A stretch of 33,534 bases of DNA from Ectocarpus siliculosus. Lineage: Eukaryota > Sar > Phaeophyceae > Ectocarpales > Ectocarpaceae. The notes under the pieces were generated by a model. The model searched no databases. It saw only the letters and a list, made by a program, of their open reading frames with translations, and was not told where the DNA came from. Of this stretch, positions 1-10,122 are shown in pieces; position 1 is the stretch's first letter, and each line of letters opens with the position of its first letter. Location: contig FN648801.1 of the NCBI GenBank assembly GCA_000310025.1, positions 6,990-40,523 on the forward strand, written 5' to 3'. The position numbers and the translations under genes are program-made.

Positions 1-290
1 TAAAAAGGGGAAGGGTTTCCCCCGGGTTTAAAAAGGGGGCCTTTTTGTTTTTCCCCCCCCCCCCCTTTTGGGGGGGGGTAAGGGTAAAAAAATTTCGCCC
101 AACAAAAAAATGGGTGGCCCCCCCCCCCCCCCCCCCTCTACGGCCCCCCCTACGCCCCCCCCCCTCGGTGTTTGCCATCGGGATTGGGTTTTCGTCGCTT
201 GGCAACGACGTTGTAAAACAAGCCAATTCACTTCGTGAACTCGGCAACCAGGTTACCGGTTTTTTTTTTTACCTCTTTTTTTTTTTAGCG
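1..290. other. Low-quality, vector-like contig end
   Basis: The segment is dominated by inflated homopolymers (runs of A, G, T and especially C), as at the end of a poor Sanger read. At 205-219 the 15-mer acgacgttgtaaaac is identical to the M13-forward-primer region of pUC/lacZ-alpha vectors. It is preceded by ggttttc and followed by aattc, aactcgg and ggttaccgg, in the same order as the pUC polylinker (EcoRI, SacI, KpnI/SmaI). The match is seen directly. Reading it as degraded vector is an inference. Confidence 0.55.
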
Positions 291-299
291 GTAACCATA

Positions 300-1600
300 A
301 TGGTCGTCGAGTAAATCATGTTGTGCGGGGTGAAGAAACCTCACTCCACGCAACGGGGGATGATCGCACCACGTTGTGTTAAAATGGTCAAGCATCCTCG
401 AGGCAGTTACACAGTGCTTACAACTGTCTCTGGAAGTGAAAGCACCAGGAAATAAATTAGGTCATACGCAGCTGTCATCCGTACGCAAGGAAGTAAGCAC
501 AAGATGCCGAACACCCTTAGCAGGATGTAGCTCACCCTTCATGCGACTCGCCAAATACCTCACGGCGCTTCGCGCTTGGTGATGTGAGAGCCTGGTCCGG
601 TGAGAACCCGGCGTGCTCCGTCCCGGCTTTGTAGGGATGCGAGGTCAATGGTCTAACGACGACGGCATGCAGGACTATGAGTACACCCCCCCCTCTACGG
701 TGTTGAGGGGCATCGTCCTGCTGTCATGTTCGGCCTTGGTAAGGTGACAGGGTTAGTGCAGGGTTGAAAATGGAGACCTTCGGAGCTATCCCCCCCCCCC
801 ATTACGGTTTTTAGGGGCGTCGCCCTGCCATCCAATGTTGGAACCCTGGGAGGATAGCAGGCCTTCCGACCCAAACTGATCAGTGTGCTCTCAAACAACA
901 GTCGTCACGCGCATGTGGGCTCTTTTATTTGACACGTCTCCAGTTTGCGTTATGATGTCCTCTTCCTATTCACAACGTTTGTTTATCATGGTCATACTCC
1001 GTAGGTTTTATGGTGCATGGCATATTGAAAAAAAACAGTGGTCGGGCGCGAGGGAGTACCGCGGTCGACGGTGCTGTACGCGGGGAGGAGATGAACTTTC
1101 CCGTGAAAACTTCGAGGGTTGATCACGCCGGGGGGAACACAATAATAGTGAGGCTTGTTTCGAGTCACTTTGGGGACCCCTTGGCAGAGGGCTCAACCCT
1201 GTAGGCACCCTGTAGGGGGGCTGTAGAGGGTGGCTACTGTAGTGGCCACAAGGTGTGGGAGAGGACCCTGATAAGGTGCTCTTTTCCTTGGGGGGGTCGA
1301 AGGTCATGACCTTGTGCAGGCCGATACCCTGATCAGTGTTGTCGGACATGCCCTGCCAGGGTCATGGTGTAAACAAGGTGAAAATGTGGGCCCCGGCAAG
1401 GTGTCAGACCTTGCAGGGGTTACCCCATACGAACATGCCCTGTGTGGTGTATAGGGCGGGGTCTTGTCAGGTGAAGACTGCCCACAAAGTGTATGTTGGG
1501 ACCCTGGGAGGATAGCAGGCCTTGCAAGGGGCCAAGAGGTAGCAGGTTAGCTTAGCGTGACCCGTTTGCTTCAAGGAGAGAGTGTGGTGCTTGTTGGCAT
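300..1600. repeat. Diverged repetitive DNA, no gene seen
   Basis: No supportable coding exon. A 30-bp sequence at 836-865 recurs at 1494-1523 with one mismatch (core accctgggaggatagcagg in the second copy). Two related units, each starting with a C-run followed by a tacggt-type motif and a GTC/GCCCTGC block, occur near 685-725 and 790-840. The G-rich, gappy composition resembles decayed mobile-element or satellite sequence. Confidence 0.4.
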
Positions 1601-1631
1601 TACGTGCCTAACTCATCAGGGACTGGTGCAG

Positions 1632-1773
1632 GAAGGAGAGCGAGCAAGACGACCAAAGCGACATCTCCAGCGACTACGATTCGTCGGTATTGCCTTCAGT
1701 TAACGTCGTTTCCAAACACGGTAAAATACAATACTTAGGGTTGGGCGCGTCAGCTCTGACACGTTGTGATCTG
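1632..1773 (+). CDS. Candidate internal exon (unknown protein)
   Basis: An open stretch lies between an acceptor (ggactggtgcag) and a consensus donor (ctg|gtaagt). It takes one base from the preceding exon, then codes 47 residues starting KESEQDDQSDISSDYD and continuing SSVLPSVNVVSKHGK. The acidic, serine-rich start followed by a mixed hydrophobic part looks coding, and it leaves the exon in phase 0. I recognise no family. It may belong to the same transcript as the later plus-strand exons, but intervening exons could not be joined with certainty. Confidence 0.35.
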
Positions 1774-2198
1774 GTAAGTATAAGTACTTGTGGCAAAAAA
1801 TCACCCGAAAACAAATCCCCGAGGGGCTGTCTCACAAAAAAAGGCTGATAATGTTTACTTTACCCCGGGAGTACATATAATAGGGCGGGACAACTTTGTT
1901 TTTGAAAAAACAATCACCCCGGGGGATACCACAAAAAGTTGACAGTTTTTCGCCGAAATTGGGAAGGACATTATTTGTTGGGGGAGGGGGGGATATGGGT
2001 ACCACCGTCGATCTGTACTCCGAAGTATCTATGCATACAATATACAAGTAGCCAACAGACCAGAATGTAGAGTACAAGAGCTCGATGTCAGGGCAAGGTT
2101 GGGCGATGAACGTTTTGAGGTTCAGTAGTCCACATTGCGATACATCGAGCGTGAGAACCGAAAACATTATAGAACTCCCCCACCTTCCGACACTGCAG

Positions 2199-2301
2199 GT
2201 GGATGAACGTATGTCTTGGAAAACGCTGTGACGGTACCCTCCAGTTTGTGTCGCGAGGCATCAAGGGCGCAGATGCAGTGTGGAAGCTTTGGATTTTTGC
2301 A
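2199..2301 (+). CDS. Candidate internal exon (unknown protein)
   Basis: A pyrimidine-rich tract followed by gacactgcag gives a good acceptor. The reading frame that takes one base from the previous exon is open for 34 codons (WMNVCLGKRCDG, then VSRGIKGADAVWKLWIFA) to a possible donor gcA|GTAAAG. The frame stays open past this donor to 2415, so the 3' boundary is uncertain. The family is unknown. The overlapping minus-strand frame (2088-2603) lacks comparable splice sites and was not preferred. Confidence 0.25.
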
Positions 2302-3074
2302 GTAAAGCATGACGGCCCGTTGTGGCTACATCCCGCCTCGGACAACCACCACCTGCTGGTGACCGAAACACAGACAAAATGCCTTCTGGACTGCGCAATG
2401 TCTATTGTTAAATAGTCACTTGGTTGTTTGTGACAATTTGTGGTGGTGGAAAACGCGATGTGGACACAAATGCCATACCCCAAAAGTAAAGAGTTCACGA
2501 ACCTTGATCTCCTTCTTCCCACGAACCATCCAGAGCTTGCGCCGAAGCTGTGGCGAAACACCCCCCCCCTCGTATGACGCCCCCGACGAAGCCACCGTGG
2601 CACCGGTATCTCTTGTTTCCTTCTTTGCTGTGCTCAAGTGGTCCCCATGCCCAGCCCACAGACAAGCCCATCAGGTACGGTTGGATCCTCTGCCACATCC
2701 TCGATCGTTATGAACGGGCGCATACATGTAGAGATACTCCGAAATAAGTAGTATTATTGTTTTTCTTTGCCTGTCGGGTGCGACGTATGAAGAAAAATGC
2801 GCAAGGGCGTGCGGCGGGATAGGTAGGTGTGGTTGTGGTGCTTCTTGTCCCATTATCATGATGCATATCGACATGCACAGCAGGGGTGCGAAGTTCTGGC
2901 GAAGCGGCGCAATTATTGTGGGCGACCGGGACATGTACATACATACCCCTTCATCAAATTCCGATCAGTTGAGCCCCGGCCCGTCGGCATCCGCTGCAGC
3001 TGCATCTTGGGTGCGACACACAACAGCCAGCCCAAGCCACACCACTACCATGCAACACACACGCACGACCAACA

Positions 3075-3245
3075 ATGCAAAGCCCATGGAGATGCGATGG
3101 TCAAGCGGCCAAGCCCAGGGGCTCCTTCAGCTTGGGCTACGAACATGGGCGCGCCAGCTTGCGCTATAATAGCGTCCTTGTCTCGATCCACGGAGAACTG
3201 GGCGGCACGACGATCTCCTCCTTCAACTCGAGATTGCACATGTAG
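3075..3245 (+). CDS. Small ORF or terminal exon, 56 aa
   Basis: ATG at 3075 to TAG at 3243-3245. The second half (SLGYEHGRASLRYNSVLVSI, then HGELGGTTISSFNSRL) has an alternating hydrophobic/polar pattern suggesting beta strands. Its third codon positions are strongly G/C-rich, unlike the competing plus frame and the antisense frame. An acceptor at ctccttcag (ending 3131) would also allow it to be a last exon starting there. No family is recognised. A donor (atg|gtaagt) at 3294 belongs to a different frame, so this region could be read in two ways. Confidence 0.35.
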   Translation: MQSPWRCDGQAAKPRGSFSLGYEHGRASLRYNSVLVSIHGELGGTTISSFNSRLHM

Positions 3246-3989
3246 TGGCGAGCGCCGGGAGAGCGCTCTCAAGACGCGAGGCTTCCGAAGATGGTAAGTG
3301 CTGTAGGGTTTGTCGAGATCCCGACATCGAGGCAACGCTGCTTGGCATTATTTCGTGTGCAGCACAGCAGCAGCGGTGCAGATAAATTTCTCCCTACAGC
3401 TTGTACAATTACCAAAGCTGGTGCTGGTCGCGAGCACACCTACGACACACATACAGCTGCAGCACCTACCGAGGCAGGGAAGCAAGTGTGCTATATCAGT
3501 ACTGCATTGGTGTTACTAGCGTTGTGTGACTCCATCGCACCTTGCATCGTCCGTAGCACCTATCTGCCGCTCTCCCGACGAAAACAGCACAAGCAGTAGA
3601 AAAAAACCAAACGGCCACCCCGACGAGTCTGTGCTGTATACTGGAGTATACCACACCAACAATTCTCCGGGACCCCCTCTTTCGCTGTTCGATTTTTATT
3701 GTTTGCATGAGTCGACCCCATGCCCTGACACTCATTGCGTAAACCTCGACCTGCAGTGCAACGCGCGAGATGCCTCGAGACAGCAGTCATTTTCTGTCTC
3801 CACTATTTTAATAGCTGTGATATGCCGTGACGTTGGATCAAGCTGTGCCACGAACTGAATGAGTTATTTTAATAGCCCTCTCTGCGTACTCTCGGGAGGC
3901 AACCTGCCCTTAGCTGTCAGGCCCCCCTAAATTTCCGGAATTGCCTGGCCATCACCCTTGTGATAAAAGAGAGCGTAATAGAGTTGAAA

Positions 3990-4066
3990 ACCACATGACA
4001 ATTGTCTTATCGGCACTACTACATGCATGAATGAATTTATGCATGTTCAATTGATGGTCATGTGGT
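3990..4066. repeat. Nested inverted repeat
   Basis: The outer arms ACCACATGAC (3990-3999) and GTCATGTGGT (4057-4066) are perfect reverse complements. Inside them are two CAATTG sites, then CATGCAT and ATGCATG arms around a 10-nt AT-rich loop. Together these form a multi-step hairpin of about 77 nt in otherwise non-coding DNA. Confidence 0.6.
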
Positions 4067-4437
4067 CGGCCAAGGGTCGGCCTCCAAAAATCGTCACAAC
4101 CCACTCGTTCCAGATATATACAATATCTCCAAATAACTCCGAAACCGATAATATATCCACCTCCAACACGTGAAAAAAACGCGGCTACCTCCGAACGTAT
4201 CGTCAGAGAGGGGATTTGGCGATTTGACCAACTTTTCGGTCGTACGTGTCCGGTCGTACGTGTCGTTTCACCATCTTGTTTCTACACCTTTCACAGCTTG
4301 CTGCACTCCATATGTTTTTTTTTTCCATGATGATATTTGTCCTCTAACGTCTTTCAGTTTCACTTCATAACACGCTGTCTTACAATATCTCCCTGATGTC
4401 CCTTCCTCGGTTATTTTGCCCACAATGTGCATCACAG

Positions 4438-4645
4438 ATCAAGGCCGCCTTCGCCAGGCGGCGGCGGCAGCTCATCATCGGTCGTGGCGATTCTCCGGGA
4501 GAGGCGCAGTTCAGGGGGGCAGGGCAACCGGAGGCGCGGTATGAGGCTTTACGGCTGGAGCTTCGCCATTATCGAACCTCAAGAACACGAGTGCGCACGA
4601 GCGCGTTCTGGGAGCCCGCGGATCTCGGCTACGAGGCCTTCATGA
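4438..4645 (+). CDS. Candidate internal exon, 69 codons
   Basis: The acceptor is a pyrimidine-rich stretch ending atcacag, and the donor is atga|gtaagt. Entry is phase 0 and exit phase 1. The frame codes a basic, charged segment (IKAAFARRRRQLIIGRGDSP, later EARYEALRLELRHYRTSR) ending FWEPADLGYEAFM. GC content is clearly higher than in the flanks, as expected for coding DNA here. Exit phase 1 would fit the entry phase of the exon at 6739, but an exon at 5615-5748 lies between with other phases. Linkage is therefore unresolved and the family unknown. Confidence 0.4.
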
Positions 4646-5614
4646 GTAAGTGTTGTCCTTGGTTTGTTTCTGTCTTCGTGGCGTACCAGAAAACCGTGAC
4701 GGTGTACATAATTTCTAATCCTTGACGGGGCAGCTGCGGTGATCGTGTCCTCTGTCTCCAACAGAATTACGGTAGCTTGTGCAGCTTTGTCTGTTCAGCG
4801 CGTAGTTGAGTCTGGACATACAGCAGAGTTGATCGGGCGTCGCACACCAAGTTGTAGAAAATGCGTGGTGTTTTGCGTTGGAATCGGGCGAACGACCTGT
4901 CTCGTTGGCCGTGTGCACCAGTCGCTTCCCGAACGCGTGCGGACAGGCTGATTACTCTTGGTCTGCCTTGAAGAGTGATTACTTTTTCTTTATCGCTGCA
5001 GTGATACTGCACCCATGAAACGCACGTTCCCGCCACATACATCGATCCGTCTGTTCGCAAGATACCGATGTATCTACCTAGGCTTTCAATGGTTCCTTCG
5101 TTGAGACTACATATCTCGTCCTCTGTCTATGTGTACGTTCGAATCGTCGTTCATTCGTTTTCTCGCCGCTCAAAACACAGAATTATTTCGCGCACCACTG
5201 CAATCTTGGCGTGCCCAGTGGCACAAGGCCGTCGGGCTGCCGTGGTCGACTTCGTGTTCTAAAAGCCTACGTGCGGACTGATGAGGGTCGTGGCCGCGGG
5301 CTGATGGCATAAGATACCGAGACTCTCACGTAGTGCGACGTGAGTATGTACTGGTGTAGTGCCCAAGCGGAGGGAGCATGGGTGGGTCCTGTCGCGCGTT
5401 GGGTATCGTACACGGGACAGAGCAGCACGAGCACCAACAGCTAGCTAGCAGCAACCACACCTGGGTTGTGCAGTTTGGTGGGGGCGGACGAGAGGTCGTC
5501 AGCCTGCGGAGAGGGGAAGCTCATGCGTATCTACGCAAGTGATAATGTGACGTTGCCCCCTATTTAGCAACCTGCTCCTGTCGATCCTCTCGTCTCGTTT
5601 GTTCCCGCACACAG

Positions 5615-5748
5615 GACATGATGGAGTTTGTCGGCTGTACGCTCGAGCTGCACCTTGAGGCCCATGAGTCGGGAGGCTGGGATGCCCTGGACCCGTCTGG
5701 CACTTGGAGGATCTGGGGGGGGCATGAGACCCTTGTTTATCTGAGGAG
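5615..5748 (+). CDS. Candidate internal exon with consensus splice sites
   Basis: The acceptor gttcccgcacacag|GAC follows a long pyrimidine tract, and the donor is a perfect AG|gtgagt. Only one frame is open: entry phase 0, exit phase 2, 44 codons beginning DMMEFVGCTLELHLEAHESG and continuing GWDALDPSGTWRIWGGHETL. The tryptophan- and glycine-rich motif looks like a folded domain, but I cannot name a family. An antisense frame is also open but has no matching splice sites. Confidence 0.45.
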
Positions 5749-6284
5749 GTGAGTAACCTTGGACATTTGAGTGCGGCTGGCGTGACCGCGGTAAGCCTGC
5801 CACGAGGTAGGCCTGCACAGAGGCTGAGATCCGCTCTTGAGCAATTCAGGCGGTCCTAGGTTTAACTGGATGGCGAATACCGAGAAACTCGGTGCCGAAC
5901 CCCCATTTCAGTAATATTAATACTTTGACGTCATTTCGTACACCAAAACTCGAGGTTGGACCTCGACCTGACCTTGAGTTTACGTAGCTATCGGCTCGTT
6001 CCGTGCCACCTTGAGTTCCTTTTCGAGAGCTAGCTATGCGTACAATAGAGGGATGGGCGAGGGGAGATGCATGCCACGATTCGCGACTTCGTGGAAGGCA
6101 AATTTACTATGTTCGCTTCGGTGGCAGTCTTGACTGTATCCGGGGTGCATGGGTTGATAGTGTGCCATCGTGAATCAGGCCAGCGTTCTAGCTCAAAAGT
6201 TTCACGATAAACTTACGTCTAAGAAATATAGAACAATTTTCGGCACGCCCACGACGTTTCCCGCCGATATGCATGCACAGTGAT

Positions 6285-6412
6285 TGCGCTCGCGTAAGGC
6301 GCATCTTGATGTATATCACGCCTCCATTGACCACGGGGTTGGCGGAATACTCTCCCCTGAAACCTTGAAGAAACTCCTGGCTGTCAAGACATACGAAAAA
6401 AACGAAAACGAG
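6285..6412 (+). CDS. Weak candidate exon
   Basis: The frame following an in-frame TGA is open and codes a plausible segment (HASIDHGVGGILSPETLKKL, then LAVKTYEKNENE) up to GAG|gtgtgt. The segment superficially resembles an EF-hand loop and helix, but the calcium-ligand positions do not fit, so no function is claimed. No convincing acceptor was found upstream, which keeps confidence low. Confidence 0.22.
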
Positions 6413-6738
6413 GTGTGTCTTCAAAATGAACGCTACGGCTGTATGCTTCAGCGCGCTTTGAAACATGTTGTCGGGCGTGGTCCTTTTTTTTTCTGTGCTT
6501 CTCCAATCTAAGCAAGCCCTCTCATGCGCACGCCTTGTTCTCCTTATCCGAAATGATACGTCCACACTATCTCCGGAGCAGCTTGTGTTTTTGGGAGACG
6601 ATTGCGCAGCTCTCGCGAGATTCTACGACACCCCATAAACTAGTCTTCCTAACAATATTATTACACACATCTTATCCCTAACCAATTTTTCCGCCGGCCT
6701 TTTCGTCGTGGCACCTCCTTTTCACTTGCCCGCCGCAG

Positions 6739-8185
6739 CCCCTCTCAAAACTCAAGAGGTTGTTCCAGAACTTCTTCGTACGAGTGACTTGAGAGAACCA
6801 GACGCTGCAGCCCTGCCTCTCGACTTTGACGCGGAGGCGTTTGGCAAGATTGGCATCTCGCCCAGTACGCGTGCCCCTACCTGTCCAATCGAGGTACGGT
6901 GCATGCAAGCCTGGGTGCCACTCATCTGTTAGGCATGTCCAGGCTTCGCCTGTGTGGGATTGCTATGCATATCTGATGAGGTTTCTCGCCGTGCTCGCCA
7001 CCCCAGAGCACTAATTGGGATTTTAAAATTACAGTCTAGCAAACACTCGCACTTTTTTTTCATGGTGTACATATGCAGCGGTCACATAATCTACTTTGGG
7101 TTTGTCGTCGCAATCTCTTTCATGTCTATACCCATGCTACCGATGAATACCCTGCAGGCACCCCACCTGGACCCTCACCCAGTGGTTTCCAATGCCGTCG
7201 TTGACCTTACTTTGATCAGCTGCACATCCGCTCACATTCCAATTCTGTCTGTTTCACTATTCGGTTCTCACCATTTGATTTCCTCAAACTTTCATATATG
7301 CCCGCTTTTGTGGCAGCCCCTTGCACGGGCGGCCGGTTCGGAGATGGCGCGAGCGATGACGACGAATATCTGGACGACGGCGCGGTGGCAATGGCTGTCG
7401 AGGCGGTCACGCCTTGCTTGATCTCGCTTCGCTGCCCGCATCATCAGGCGCGGGTATTCATGAATTATGTGTTTCCTTCCTGTTTTAACGCATCATGGGT
7501 GATAGGGCAGCGGTGTGATGGTGTGGCCTCGCGTGTTTAAGAAGGTGGTAAGGTACTGCAGGAGCAGGGAGACTGCGCGTGCCGCCGGATTATAGTATTA
7601 AGTAAATAGGACTTTTATCTTTGATAGCTCCGCCATTTTTTTTTTATCTTCGGTGAGATACTCACACCAGTGTTTACAGATATATGATGTTTGATGTTCT
7701 GTACACGTTCGCAGAATATATCCAAGTTTGTTGCATCATGGTTGGGTTTTTTATATTCGTACACCCCGTGGTAAAAGTCAGGCGCGGTTGTCGCCTGTAT
7801 TCCGCCTGGTGGTATTGTTGTAGTCATATTTAGCGAGACTTTTTTGTTGTTCCTGTTTTCTTTCTGATGTGGCGCAGCGTGATGGTGCCCATCATGGACT
7901 CTTTGTGTGGGAGCCTGTGACATTCGCGGGGTGAGTCTTGAGCCCAATTTGCTGAGGTCATATCCGTACGTTCATGTCTTTGAAGGATTATGTAGGCCCG
8001 TTCTCTCTCTACGCCTCCTTGGGTATTGTTCTATGCTCGACTTCGCTCTACGCGAGGGGAGGGAGACAAACGTATGCGCGTTGTTCTCATGTCGTAGCTC
8101 CGTGAGGGGGGCGGGTGAGGAGTACGTTGCGCTTTCGCCTCTGCGTTTTTGTACGATTGACGATTTCAGAGGCCGACATGTGTGA
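6739..8185 (+). CDS. Four-exon 3' end of an unknown gene
   Basis: Exons 6739-6864, 7317-7453, 7878-7930 and 8170-8185 join without a phase conflict (exit phases 1, 0 and 2) and end at TGA 8183-8185. The partial product is about 109 residues. It contains a Leu/Asp-rich part (EVVPELLRTSDLREPDAAAL, PLDFDAEAFGKIGI), an acidic patch (DGASDDDEYLDDGAVAMAVE), then RDGAHHGLFVWEPVTFAG and the C terminus GRHV. The best splice signals are acceptors cccgccgcag, ttgtggcag, gatgtggcgcag and acgatttcag, and donor GCGG|gtgagt. An alternative first donor (GAG|gtacgg at 6894) would exit in phase 0 and break the join. The 5' part of the gene and its family are unknown. Confidence 0.5.
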
Positions 8186-8226
8186 CTTGTCGTTTGTCGG
8201 CCGCACGATCTGCGATACAACTTGAA

Positions 8227-8232
8227 AATAAA
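8227..8232 (+). terminator. Polyadenylation signal AATAAA
   Basis: A canonical AATAAA lies 42 nt downstream of the TGA at 8183-8185 and fits the 3' end of the four-exon gene model. The hexamer alone is common by chance, so the support comes from its position. Confidence 0.45.
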
Positions 8233-8309
8233 CGTTTTGAGCAACGTCATGCTCGTATCCCTAGTGAGGGCGTCGGCCCAGAAAAAAGTTGCTTACCCCA
8301 CCCTTGGGC

Positions 8310-8720
8310 CAACGTCGCTGTGCGTACGTTGGCAGGGTCTGGGCCTACCTATTATAGTGGTACAGACGCGACGATGGCATGCCCATAACCAAGCCCAAGG
8401 TCGCTGTGCCTACGTAGCCATGGTCTGGACCTAGGCCAAGGTTCCTTGTATACCGAATCCTACCCAGTTTCGGACTGTGTCCAGGTTACCATTGACGTAC
8501 GTTGGCAGGGTCTGGAACGAGGGCAACGTGCCTTTCGTGCCTAACCCTGCCCAGGTACTATACCTTGGCCAGGTTACCCAACCCCAACTCATGTGATAAT
8601 GGGGGGCGTACCCAAAAGGTCGCTCGTGCCGAACCCTGCCCAGGTACTTGACCTTGCCCAGGTTACCTAACCCTAGTCAACGCCTAATGGGGGGCGTACC
8701 GATAAAGTCCCCCCCCCCCC
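8310..8720. repeat. Degenerate tandem repeats incl. 89-bp unit
   Basis: Two copies of an 89-bp unit (starting near 8538 and 8627) share aaccctgcccaggtac, the ccaggttacc block and ggggggcgtacc. The motif cgtacgttggcagggtctgg occurs twice further upstream. No coding frame crosses the copies. A C-run interrupts the end of the second copy. Confidence 0.6.
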
Positions 8721-9394
8721 CCAACCTTGTGGCTTAGCCGAATGGCCACGGGTGAAGACTTACTGTGGAGATCACCTTCTACGCGAAGGGCACAACGTCC
8801 CCAACGTCTGTCGAGGACGATTCCCTCTTTTCATAAACACACCACAACGCCTGTAAGCCTTTAGGCCATTCGCCCTTCCCTTTCGTGCATGCGCTGAATG
8901 TTTTCAAAGGGCTTCGTTTCATCTCCGCGTGTCTTGGGGATATAAGGGTTCCGAAACAAAGCAGCCCTCGCCTGCGTTGTTGTCTCCTGTCTGTCTGTAT
9001 GGACGTACACAAATCGAATGCATATGTCTACGTTGTGTTAGGTTCTCGTGTAGGGCATGCCAGTATGTAATTGTTTGGTCCAATGTTGCTTCTTCCCATC
9101 AAATGCCGAAAATTGTGCATGTTTGGATCGTGTCATACCCATACAGCAGAAGTTCTCTCGTGCATCGGAGATCACCATCAGACCACCAGCGAAAAAGAAA
9201 AGCTGTACAGCAGTGAGGGAAAAAAGGAAGGTTTGTTCGAAGAGCAGATAGAATAAACTGGTGTTTATTTTGTAACAGTCGAATTAGAATTTGGCTTCAT
9301 TTTCTATCGGAAACCCAGGGTCACGGTGTTTGGATTTATTATTGTAGTCTATAGGTGGGGATGTCATTCCGTGATCGAGTCCACGCAGGGGCTG
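8721..9394. other. No supported feature
   Basis: Short open frames exist on both strands here (for example 8779-9012 minus, 8929-9216 plus), but none has a matching pair of splice sites or convincing residue composition. I see no gene. Confidence 0.4.
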
Positions 9395-9396
9395 TA

Positions 9397-10120
9397 CAAG
9401 CTGGGCCAGCCAAGAAGCTCACTTTCGTTTTTTCGCGTCTCACGCTGCCAATTCCACGAGTTTTGGCTTGAAAATTTGTGCCTACTTAGAAGACAATAGA
9501 GGATGCGCCGGTGCCAGAATTTTTCGAATCTGAGTTGATTTGGGTATTAAATGCTCAATTGGCGGTGTAGTGGGGGATGCTTCCGATACTGAAATCAGTA
9601 TAAAAAACGTTTTTACAGATTAAGCCGACATTTGGTGTGCACTTACCTGGGAGCATTGCGAGAACAATGAATGATGGTAGTTACAAGGCTCAGGTCATCT
9701 TCCATCGAAAGTTATGGCCTCGTAAAATATCCTCTACAATACAACATTTTCCTGTATATTCCTATATATATATATTTTCGTCCCTGCGCCCAGGTGTAGA
9801 GGCCAGTAAGCAATTTTCTATTTACACCACAATTTTTACGAGTTGGAATCTGAAATTGTGACACGTGGGCGGTGTTAGTATAACGAAGACCTTGACTGGC
9901 CGTCCTTTTTTTTTTTTTTTAGTCCCCCTATCGCGACCAATCAAGACGCCATTTTCCCTTTAATAGGGCTACCTCGTGAAAAAAAAAAAAAAGTACGGCC
10001 AGTCAAGGTCTTCGTTATACTAACACCGACCACGTGTCAAAATTTCAGATTCTAACTCGTAAAAATCGTGGTGTAAATCGTTTTCAACCATTTTGTAGGC
10101 GTCTTGGCTGGCCCAGCTTG
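9397..10120. mobile_element. Foldback/MITE-like element with TA flanks
   Basis: The terminal inverted repeats caagctgggccagccaaga (9397-9415) and its reverse complement (10102-10120) are each flanked outwardly by TA, the duplication typical of Tc1/mariner-type elements. Inside is a second, larger inverted repeat: 9821-9905 pairs with 9993-10078 at high identity, separated by a T15 run, a ~58-bp spacer and an A14 run. No transposase ORF is present, so the element is non-autonomous. About 400 bp between the left terminus and the left inner arm has no counterpart on the right, which suggests an asymmetric deletion or an insertion. The superfamily assignment is an inference from the TA only. Confidence 0.6.
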
Positions 10121-10122
10121 TA

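Noticed and set aside
2827-3297. Peptide RNYCGRPGHV resembling a Gag zinc knuckle
   Set aside because: Only one of the required cysteines is present, and the surrounding frame has no other gag-like feature.
6301-6400. EF-hand-like stretch IDHGVGGILSPETLKKL
   Set aside because: The loop lacks Asp/Asn at the ligand positions 3 and 5 and Glu at position 12.
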